A DNA stretch of 64,000 nucleotides. Origin: Amoebophrya sp. A120 (taxonomy: Eukaryota > Sar > Dinophyceae > Syndiniales > Amoebophryaceae). A model generated the notes under the pieces. It did not search any database. It was not told where the DNA came from and saw nothing but the letters and a program-made list of their open reading frames with translations. Each line of letters starts with the position of its first letter. Position 1 is the first letter of the stretch. The stretch lies in assembly GCA_905178155.1 (NCBI GenBank), contig CAJINV010000005.1, positions 6,980,356-7,044,355 of the forward strand, written 5' to 3'. A program made the translations under genes and the position numbers. Below are positions 55,277 through 64,000 of the stretch, one piece after another.

Positions 55277-58269
55277 ATGATGACGCTGCAGCACGAGCAC
55301 CACGACGTCGAGGACAAAAATGTGTTGAAGAAGCATGTGAAGATTTTTTCATGGTGCGCTCTTCTTCATCTCCAGCACAAATCCTGCACGGTGAGCTGCG
55401 CGAGCACGGACGAACACCCGCCCACCACGCGTACAACTACCAAGCGCGCCAGGAACCCCACCTTTTTTTGTCCCGACCCTGGGCAATGCGTTCGAGACAA
55501 GCCGATGGATAGGGTTCTATCTTCCATTCTTGCAAGTGAAGAGGAAGAAGCATTTTCAACAAGTATTACACTACCTCGAAGCAACGATGAAAGTAACAAG
55601 TTCTACCAGATCCGCTCCGAGTGCGTTCCGATGGCGCCGTCCCGCAAATTTCTGAATCCGAAGACGCCGGGGAAAGAACCGGCATTCACGCCCTTTCCGA
55701 GAAAGAACGAAGACGATGAACAAGAAGTGGACCTCCACTTGAGCAGGTACTACGCGACCCCGCCATGTCCCGAGGTGCGAGAGTGCCTGGAGCTGCTCGG
55801 CCCGAATATTTTTACCGTTACCCCAAGAATTTGGCGCCCGGACGAGCCCCTCGACTCGCCCTCGCGACAAGGGCAGACGCAGATGAGCAGGACAGAAAAT
55901 ACTAACTTGTGGTCCCCCGAAGAATACGACGACGGCGAGGATCCTCTGCATCGGACGATGCGGTGCGACGTCAGTGGGATTTTTACGAACAACTGGTCCG
56001 AGGAATTTAAACGGGCACAACAAGTCGTCCGGGATGATGTCGCCCCAAACCGGTTGACGGAAACTTCCCATAAACCAGCATATATGGACCCAGAATTCCT
56101 GTCCACCGCTTTTTGCGTGACCGAAGTAAATAAAGAAAAGGACGACCAACAACCAGACGGAGACGTCGAGGCGAGTAAGGTCGTGAAAGGGCAGGAGAAG
56201 AAGGGACGTCGAGCTCGAGACGACGAGAGGACTGCATCGTCGGGTTCTACAACTTCTTCTTCGAAAGAGTTGTCTACTTCAGAAGTGCAGAGGGCCCCCG
56301 CTGCAGCACATCATGTTGACACGACCAAGGATGTTGAACAAAAAGAACTGAAATGCGTGTTTACGGCCACCCACCTCGACGCGCACGCAGAGACGTGGAA
56401 AGCAAAGGAAAATTCTCAGGGAGATGATTTCGACTCGCAGGTGGCCGATTTAGGGGAAAACGGCATCGCCCCGACTGCTATGGAACAACCGGGAAGATCA
56501 CATTCACAACTTGGCGCAGCCGCCCCAAGCTGCCGAAAAGTGGACGACTGTGTCGCCCTTTTGTCATCCGGATATGACTTGGACCTCCCCAAGGCTAAGA
56601 ATCAAAGCGACGCAGCGCCGCGCATGAAAGTGGCAAAATATTTAGAGAAAAAACGGGCCGCCGCGAAAAAAGTTGTTGATGAGAAGGAGGCAACATTAAG
56701 TAGAACGAGTCCACCACCAAACACGACTTCTTCTACAAAAGGAAATAAAGCGTCAACATCTTCCGTCACGCTGGCTCCTGCAGAAGAGGACGACGAGCAG
56801 GAGTTGTTGTTCACCGGTGGATCATCAACATCAACGCAGAAAATAAACCAGATTTCCCCAAGAACGCCGCCGCCTTCTCGAGTCGCTACGGGCGGCGCGC
56901 CCAACGAGCCGGACGCGGCTTTCCAAGTATCGTAAGGAAAGATCCCCCCTGCCCATATCGAAAAGGACCCCATAGAAAATTTGCAATGCTGATTTGTGGC
57001 CACAAGTCGTCTCTGTCTTGCAAGAAGACAACCCCACAGGCTGCGCCGCATTATGCGGGCGGTTTGTGATGCTGTTGGGCCAGGGCCTGCAGTGTGGGCA
57101 TTTGTAATGCTGGGCGCCTACGTCAAAACCCCGCTGCCCCGGGTTGGCATGTGCCTGCGGTTCTCTGCTGCAAGACAAACCTGATTCGTGTACGCAAATC
57201 CAGCACCACAGAGCTCCTTTTCGATGTGAGGAGGTGGGGTCTTTCCTTTTGATACCAAGACGAGGTTGACTACACTAGAAACCGAATCGCCGCCGAAATG
57301 GTAGTGTTGCGGCGAGAGGTTGATAAACATAAATTGGAGGCAATGCTTATCCTGAGTAAAAACGTACCCACACCAGAGTCAGGAGGGGGATTTTGCAACA
57401 CAAACCTAGGAGTTTTCTGAGTCACGCATGACAAGTTTCAGTCCGTAAGGTAGTGCAAGTTAGCAAGGAAAGCCGCATCACAAATCGACCTTCTGATCCT
57501 GTTTACAGCATTACAAGTTCCCAAACACGATTGAAAATGCCTGTCATGGGGTTGCGCATCACAAATGTTCCTGTCATGGCAAATCTGCATGACAACTCTG
57601 GGGTGGGTACGTTTTTACTCAGGATAATGCTCTCTGACAAGGAGAAAAATAGGAAAACACTCCTGGATTTGCTGGAAGAGAAGGTAAAGAAAAAAAAGAA
57701 ACGCTGCGATGAAGACCAAATTGACGCTGCTACGGCCGATAACCTAAAAGCGCTTCTCCACTCCGAGCAGGGGAAGCTCAAGATGCAGGTGGAAGCGGCG
57801 GGCAACGTGGTTGCTGAGAAAGTAGGAGGAGGAGATTCATCAGATTCTGCACAACTACGCAGTAGTAACATGATTCACACCTTGGAAAAAACTACAAAAG
57901 CCAACTTCGACAAAATTAGTACCGACAATTGGAATTGGTTTTGGCACGGCGGCGATCTAGTGGAGTTTGAAACCGGAAAAGTTTTGGTATGAACTGCAAA
58001 AATGTCGTACTAGTATAGTAAGTATGAATTGCATTACAAATTCGCCCAGCGTTACAATCGAATCTGTAATGCTGATTTACCTTGAGAAAGCAAAGGGATT
58101 TCTTTGTAATGCATAAACGCAATTACTACGAGTACGATGCTTTTGCACAGGATATTTGGAAAAAGACGCCGACTCGTTCGTGTCCAAAGTGGACACGTTG
58201 TTGGCGCAGTGGGAGACGTTTCATCACGGGGACAATGAAAATGATGGGGGCGAAGAGATGAAGAATTAA
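55277..58269 (+). CDS. Large NWxWFWxGG-family protein, 734 residues
   Basis: Exons 55277-56927, 57260-57347, 57632-57987 and 58160-58269 join in frame to 735 codons. A hydrophobic segment (KIFSWCALLHLQ, about residues 23-34) may be a leader. Cys-containing stretches follow (KSCTVSCAST, FFCPDPGQCV). A long, mostly disordered and charged middle contains short ordered blocks (FYQIRSECVPMAP, CPEVRECLELLGPNIF, MRCDVSGIFTNNWSEEF). The C-terminal 200 residues are helical (EVDYTRNRIAAEMVVLRREV, LEEKVKKKKKR) and lead to DNWNWFWHGG and a tail (ADSFVSKVDTLLAQWETFHH). Three introner elements interrupt only this C-terminal part. The first 50 codons are duplicated, truncated, at 25.2 kb. No known family. 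Confidence 0.83.
56928..57254 (+). mobile_element. Introner element, family K
   Basis: Starts TATCGTAAGGAAAGATCCCC and ends GGGGTCTTTCCTTTTGATA. Flanked by exact CCAAG. Only copy of this family seen here. Confidence 0.9.
57348..57626 (+). mobile_element. Introner element, family E
   Basis: Starts TATCCTGAGTAAAAACGTAC and ends GTACGTTTTTACTCAGGATA, a perfect 20-base inverted repeat. Flanked by exact ATGCT. Confidence 0.94.
57988..58154 (+). mobile_element. Introner element, family A
   Basis: Starts TATGAACTGCAAAAATGTCG; right arm ACGAGTACGATGCTTTTGCA, end CAGGATA. Flanked by exact TTTGG. It lies 12 codons after the WFW motif. Confidence 0.92.
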
Positions 58270-59375
58270 TAAAACAACAAAAAGAAACAGTTCTTCTTCT
58301 TCTTGATTATTTGCATCTTTTTCAAGGTTTCTCATTCTCTGTATAGAGACGAGGTACCGGCAGAGCACTTCACTTGTTGCGTTTTTACCCAGCCGGCCTA
58401 GCGATTTTTTTATCTTGTTCGTCACTTCATTCTAAACCGAGTAAACGTATTTCTCGCTGGTGTTGCTTGTGAGTTTGTTTCTCAAAAAAAAATGTTAACG
58501 CTCGCTCGTGACACAGTAGCGCAATTCAGTGTCCGTCAGACGCGCTTGGTTGCATGGAATTATATCTCTAGTAGGCGAGCAGCCTGCTGTTTTGCGATCA
58601 TTGGTTGCGAGACCACGACCGGGGAAAATCGTAATCGATTTGCACAGCGCTTTTTTGATGATCCTATTGTTCAACTTGCAGCAGCTGCAGACGTCCGCAG
58701 CCATGGCCATCCGTGAAGATCCTCAGGTGGGATGGTATTGGAGGCATCCCCCCCCAGAACATGATCAAACTCAAACACAGATGTTGACTTCGAAGAGCAC
58801 GAGCGTTGCATATTGGCCTCTGCTTCCTCCATGCCTGATCCACTCAGAGACGTGGACGCAGGCGATAGATTGATCCACTTTCGCGATGTTTCTTGAAAAG
58901 ACGAGCAAGTTCGTACTCAATTACCTTCCCGCCGAGCTGTAAAGTTGTTTCCGATTGAAAATAGACGGAGCTAGAACGTCAAGGGCGTAGTTCTTTTACG
59001 ATCGAAGTAAGTTGTAGCTCTGAAGATGGTGCAGTACAGCAGGTACAACTAGTAGATCATGTTCCTTCACAAAAAAAGATGATAGATAGAAGATAGACGA
59101 AAATAAATGTGTGCAGCTGCGGGGAAGCAAACTCTCACTCCCGCTTGTTGTTTTGTTGAAATAGTTTTCAGCTGCGATGCAATTCCATTTGCATGATATG
59201 CATAGATATGCTTCACCCTTATCTTGGCACTTCGTCAAAAAGAAGGAAAAAAAGTTTTGACTAAGCCCCGTTTTGATATTTTTACTGATCTGACACATCA
59301 TACCGCCATAGTTTCACAAAGAAACACAGTCTAGTCTCACTAGACAATAGAGAAAGAGAAACCGCAATAATCAAG
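58270..59375. other. Intergenic, nothing firm
   Basis: An open frame at 58529-58873 on + has no related sequence here and an antisense frame of equal quality; not supported. Confidence 0.4.
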
Positions 59376-60433
59376 ATGGGACAAGCGCAGAGCAGTAGCA
59401 CTATTTCGACGTGCCCGACCACAACGACGGCAAGCACCACGACATCATCCCAAGGAGGCGCACAACAACAACCCACGGCTACTTTACCACCTCATAGCGT
59501 AATTATAGTCGAATCCCCCATGCAGCGCAACCTGGCCCTAATCCAAGGTATCATTTCCGCCTCGCTGTACCAATCTGGCGAGTTTAATGAGCTACGGGAA
59601 AATACAAAGCTGACGTTTCAGGTTGAATTTAAGGACAGAGCCCTGCCGGAAAACAGGCCCCTTTGCGAAGCTGCATTGGGTACTAGAAGTTATGCATGGC
59701 ACAAGTATCGTACTAGTACAAATAGCATGACAAATTTTAGCAAAAGGAAAAATGGAGTTTGTAATGCTGATTGAGGTAAAATGGTAGATCTGTCATGCAA
59801 GACTGCCATTCATACGAGTACGTTACTTTTGCACAGGATAGAAATTCATCTTCTGGAGCAGGAGTTGTGGACCAAGCTGCGACCCCCGGGGGGGTCGTGA
59901 TGAACTACAACTCGATTGACGATCCGAAAAAGTACCCAGTTGTGTTTTTGTACACGTTTTGCCCACCTGCTGCTGCAAATAGTGATGCCGGAGCTCCTAC
60001 GTCTGCAGCCTCGACCGGCGGCGGTGGAAGTGGTCCTGGTTGCTTCATGTACCACCCGTATGTAGCAAGTGACCCGACGGAGAGAATGTTGCTGCATCAA
60101 GCGATTTATGCAGTGCAAAAATTATATCGTACGTGGTAGTAATTGTTGTTATGCATCCATGACAAATCTCCTATACTAAGCCTAAGGTAAAACAGCATTG
60201 CAAATTTCATTTGTAATGCTAGTAAAGCAAATTTGTAATGCACTGACTACTAGTACGATACTTTTGCAACGCATACGATTGAGAGGAGGGTGAAGGACAT
60301 TTTGTGCCGGGAGCCACACTCTTTTGCGGTAAACGCAAATTTCGCGGCGCGGGTAAATTTGGTGTGCGTCGATGGGGGGGTGAGTGACAAATTATGTGTG
60401 ACCGAAACGATAACTGTACAGAAGTTTGGGTAA
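59376..60433 (+). CDS. Unrecognised protein with possible N-myristoylation
   Basis: Exons 59376-59690, 59846-60106 and 60281-60433 give 242 residues. Start MGQAQSSST, with Gly2 and Ser/Gln following, fits the N-myristoylation pattern (MGxxxS/T), so membrane attachment is possible. A Thr/Ser/Gln-rich linker of 40 residues precedes an ordered region: SVIIVESPMQRNLALIQGII, LTFQVEFKDRALPENRPLCE, then KYPVVFLYTFCPP, a Gly/Ala/Ser-rich insert, GCFMYHPYVASDPTERMLLH and RVKDILCREPHSFAVNANFA. It ends VCVDGGVSDKLCVTE. No signal peptide and no family recognised. Both introns are family A introner elements. Confidence 0.85.
59691..59840 (+). mobile_element. Introner element, family A
   Basis: Starts TATGCATGGCACAAGTATCG and ends ACTTTTGCACAGGATA. 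Flanks GAAGT/GAAAT (4 of 5). Confidence 0.88.
60107..60275 (+). mobile_element. Introner element, family A
   Basis: Starts TATGCAGTGCAAAAATTATA and ends CGATACTTTTGCAACGCATA. Flanked by exact CGATT. Confidence 0.92.
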
Positions 60434-61632
60434 AGAGAAAAGGACGACCACGCCCACGGTGGGTTATGATAAGTATTAAACCGCTGCAGCATAACAGACC
60501 ATCTTTACAGACTGATTTTGAAGCTGATGATGTCAACAGGAGATAATTTATGCGAAGAAGTAAATTACTTACGACGAGGACTACAATCAAACACAATGGG
60601 TTCAATGTAGGAAGGAAAAGGAAAGCAAAAAGGTAGTTGTACCTAGCTGCGCGGCAGCGAGCTGTTTTGGTTGATTTGTAGAATTTTTCTGTTTTGATCA
60701 AATTGGTGGACATTTCTCGTTTCGCTTTCACGACAAAAAATCCAAAATCATGGTGATTGCTGCTGTTTACTGTGGTAAACCTTTTCTAAAAATGAACACA
60801 TATACATCTACTCCGAAAACGGAGCCGCTACTGTAGATGTAGTTACTTCTCCTACGAACACGGAATGGTCGTGTTTCCTTTCGCTGCTGTAGGTGTAGTG
60901 TCGCTGTTCCGATAACAAGTAGAAGCAGGTCTTCTGACGGAGAAAATCTTCAAATTCGTGCCGACTCATGATTCAAATTCGTAACTATCGTTCTTCATTC
61001 AAGTTAATGTGAGCTGTATCTTGAAGATGACATTGACAGCTGTAACTGTTAGTTTTCGTTCTACTGACCCGCCTTCTTTATAATATTCCCGATTTGATCT
61101 CGATGATCGATATACAATGCGGTCTGGTCGCGTTTTCGTCGTTGTCGTTATGTCGTACGACCTACAAGTACATTGTTTTCCTGTTTGTCATTGTCAGAGG
61201 TTCTACGTCCAACCGCACCAAAACTGTTCGTCCGCTGTTGCAAAATCGTACCTAGGAGGTGGTCGTGACGAAAGAAAATTTTGATTTTCGTATTTAGTTT
61301 TGCCAGCAGTTCTTGTTCTTCACCAGGATAATCAACCGCCGACATCGCTGCACCACCGTAAGTATCAAACCGTATAGACCGCCTTACACAAGAACAAGAT
61401 CCAGATCGATCTTGATCTCTTCATTTTTTCGAAAACTATTACAAAATAAAATCCAGCAGGAAAAACGAACAAGACACGAAGTGTCATCTCCTTCTTCTTT
61501 GTCCCTCTGTCTAGTCTTTCAGTATTTCAATCTTAATTTTTTACCTTTGCAACGGCTAGTCCGTCGTGAAGTAGAAGAAAACCCATCTAATTTAAAAACC
61601 CATCTCGTTTGGAGAGTCTTAATCTCAGGAAG
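60434..61632. other. Intergenic, nothing recognised
   Basis: AT-rich, no supported frame, no introner element. Probably promoter and leader of the last gene. Confidence 0.4.
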
Positions 61633-64000
61633 ATGATGTTCTCACACATTAGAGACTCATCCTCGTCCCGCAGAGCAGGAGCTACAGCTCGCCTTGCCGG
61701 GCGTGGTTCAACATCTCGGCAGGGTGCAGCAGCAGCAGCAGGAGTGGGATCTTTCTTCACCCAGCTTCTCCTGTTGCAGAAGCAACTAAATCACATCGCC
61801 CAAAGTGGAGCAAATGCTGGCGTCGGAGTTCTTGCAGCGGTCGTGCATTCAACTTCTACCCAGTTGGTACGACAGGCGGATACTTCTACAATCGGAGACA
61901 TCAGTAGCGGGGGGTCTAGTGTTTCTGCCCGCCGCCTGCTCCGCGGAACGAGAACCACGGTGAAGAAGATGAAGCAACAAGAAGTTGTGAACAAGAACAA
62001 CCCTAAAACAAGAACTCTGACGGCGGACGAGACGAAGACCACTTCTATGTCCCAAGGAGAAGATGAACATGAAAAAGAAACAACCTTTTTGCTTTTGGAG
62101 CAAGAAACCAAACGTGCTCATGTCGGCCGGATTAAGAACATGAAGCAGCAGGTGCAGGAGCAAGAGTTTCTTGCGAGTGCAACTGCTGCCCACAAACGGA
62201 AGGACGATGATGATGACGATGATGATTCTGACGATGATGACGAAGCTGCAACTGACGGCGCTACGTCGGAAGCATCCGCTACCACATCAAGCAACACCTC
62301 CTACCTGTACTGTCCGGACCCAATTTTCTACTGCGTGCGGTGGAAAACGGGTGTGGGGGCGGAAGAAGTGCAAGCGTTTGAAGATGTTGTTCAGAAGGTG
62401 GAAGATACGTTCAAAAACCGGAAATTGTACTGGATTGATGCGCGGCGGCAGATGCCGGGGACGACTGAGGCCGATATCCAGGAAAAAACACCCATCCCCA
62501 TCCAATAATTTGTCATGCAAAACATGCAAAAAATCCACCATTTGCCATGTAAAAAGTGGACAAGGGGTGGGTGTTTTTTCCTGGATAACCGACAACCGGT
62601 GCCTGGACGAGGGCCGGCAACTTTTCGAGCACGAGTGCTGCACCAGCACCGGGGATCGGGTGACCGGCGATGATAATCCCACCTGCGCCGCCGCCTTTGC
62701 CACCTGGGACCAAATTTTCCAGCCGGACCAGTGCGGCGCGCGGAGCTTGTTCATGCAGGAGGAAAGCACGGATTTCTGTGACTCCTACGGGAAAGAGCGG
62801 GCTGCACTGTTTGAAATGGTACTGAACAGCCAAATGTACCTGGAAAAGGAAAACTACGCGGATGTGGAACTCGAACTGCTGAACATGAACGAGCAAAGTT
62901 TCACCTGCGTGGTGAAGCCAGAAATTACCGAAGACGAAAGTCTCTTCGCCAAGCAGAACCCCTTTGTGGGCTTTCACGAGGCCGCGGGTGGTTCGGACAT
63001 CAACAACTACGAGGGCATGCAGTGGGGCGACGTTCTCACGGTGGGAAGTACCAGCACTGGAAAAGCGCCCACGGAGAAGGCGGAATGTATGGGGCTCTCA
63101 ATTGTTACATTCTCAGCTGGTGTTACATGAATTTGTAATGCAAGAATGGCAAAAGTGAAAGATTTTTGTGCCTTTTGCATTACAGATTTGGGACGGATAA
63201 TCCTGGTGCTATCCAGCGCGTCGAGAACGAAGTTGTCATGCGAAGAAGGCTGGATCGTATGAGGAGTGATAGCGTTTTTGCATGACAAATCATGTAACAC
63301 TTGAGAACGTAACGCTTGAGAACGCCATAGAATGGTGTCGACCGTCGGATCGGGACAAATACCTGGCGGCGGCGGCGGTGCAGAAGGCTGCGGCGGCCTT
63401 TGGGGCGGAAGAAGAACCTGATCAGGAGGAGAACGACGCAGAGGTCATCATGAAACTCGACGAAAAGGAGCTGCCCGAGAAGGTGGGCGGGAAGACCCCG
63501 TGCTCTGTGTTCTACGATGAGACTGATGAAACCACCAGCTGGGCTGAGAATTGTACCGCGGAAGAGTCTGCCGGAACGAGATTTCAGCGGCAAAACTGCA
63601 TGGAGAAATGCACCAGCGGTGCTAGTACTGAGGAGCAGGAGGACGAAGACTCTGACTCTGACTCCCCGCCCCCCGGCCCACCTGACGCAGCAGCAGGCCT
63701 CTTGCCGTCCTCCGCTACGGTGCCTATTGTGGGCGGCCCGACCCCTTGTTCTGTGTTCTTCGACGGGAGCGAAGAAACCAGCTGGGCCCAGGGCTGTACC
63801 GCATTCGAGAGTGCGGGAACAGAAGACCAAATGCAGAATTGCATGGACAAGTGCGGGGGCGCTACGGAGCAGGAGCACCGCGACCCTATTGTGGGCGGCC
63901 CGACGCCGTGCTCTGTCTTCTACAACGGGAGCGAAGAAACCAGCTGGGCCCAGGGCTGTACCGCAGTCGAGAGTGCGGGAACAGAAGACCAAATGCAGAA
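61633..64000 (+). CDS. Cysteine-repeat protein with WAQGC domains (3' end off window)
   Basis: Exons 61633-62474, 62593-63087 and 63335 to beyond 64000. The leader is basic, then Ala/Gly-rich and hydrophobic (about residues 31-71). ARRLLRGTRTT lies near residue 99, then a Lys/Glu/Gln-rich helix and an acidic Asp run. A Cys-containing ordered domain follows (YLYCPDPIFYCVRWKTG, HECCTSTG, CAAAFATWDQIFQPDQCG, FTCVVKPEI, NNYEGMQWGDVL). Exon 3 has three WAQGC-type units (from about 63483, 63731 and 63892) with marks VGG-x2-PCSVF, ETSWAQGC, QNCMDKC and spacing C-x15-C-x14-C-x3-C. The first unit is more diverged (TTSWAENC). These units match those of the 31.3 kb gene. It is probably secreted; number of further repeats unknown. 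Confidence 0.85.
62475..62587 (+). mobile_element. Short introner element, family L
   Basis: Starts TATCCAGGAAAAAACACCCA and ends GGGTGTTTTTTCCTGGATA, a perfect inverted repeat. Flanks GCCGA/ACCGA (4 of 5). At 113 bases it is the shortest element in the window and nearly all stem. Confidence 0.92.
63088..63329 (+). mobile_element. Introner element, family F
   Basis: Starts TATGGGGCTCTCAATTGTTA and ends AACGCTTGAGAACGCCATA. Flanked by exact GAATG. Confidence 0.92.

Noticed and set aside
58529-58873. 114-codon open frame on +
   Set aside because: An antisense frame of similar quality overlaps it, and no motif or relative supports it.
1-64000. tRNA, rRNA, CRISPR or bacterial operon signals
   Set aside because: None found: no tRNA-like folds noticed, no spaced repeats of CRISPR type, no ribosome-binding sites or gene overlaps.

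Overview
The window is nuclear DNA of a protist eukaryote. Its genes are split by introns, it has no operons, and it carries a full-length Sec61 alpha gene. Most introns are not GT-AG. They begin TAT and end ATA, have terminal inverted repeats, and are flanked by a 5-base direct repeat of which one copy stays in the mRNA. From memory, this intron type (introner elements with inverted repeats) has been described in Amoebophrya, parasitic dinoflagellates of the Syndiniales. That is my best guess for the source; no rRNA or spliced-leader sequence in the window confirms it. All genes I support are on the + strand.

Layout. 0.2-3.2 kb: Sec61 alpha (10 exons). 4.5-7.4 kb: an unrecognised 595-residue protein. 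8.5-9.9 kb: a predicted secreted protein with three KPRLRGTLRKR repeats. 11.0-14.0 kb: a sialic acid synthase (NeuB family) with nine introner elements. 15.5-18.0 kb: a MORN-repeat protein. 19.5-25.5 kb: gene remnants, GC-rich palindromic repeats and dispersed repeats. 25.5-30.5 kb: a 1249-residue protein with a 1.07 kb composite introner element. 31.3-48 kb: a cluster of related predicted secreted proteins (cysteine-repeat proteins, a Kazal-domain protein, an acidic Asp-run protein), with tandem and mosaic duplications. 49-58.3 kb: four genes or fragments sharing a C-terminal NWxWFWxGG motif. 59.4-60.4 kb: a small protein starting MGQ. 61.6 kb to the end: a cysteine-repeat protein running off the window.

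By hand I count 43 introner-element introns and 14 GT-AG introns. Their joins were checked by reading frame: in every gene whose two ends I could fix and that carries no lesion, the summed exon lengths are a multiple of three. The two broadly conserved enzymes/channels (Sec61, NeuB) and the 4.5 kb gene mix both intron classes. The predicted secreted genes from 31 kb onward have almost only introner elements.

How the genes may fit together (inference): Sec61 makes the ER translocon through which the signal-peptide proteins would pass. Many of those are short, repetitive, lineage-specific and recently duplicated, as expected for surface or secreted proteins of a parasite or predator.
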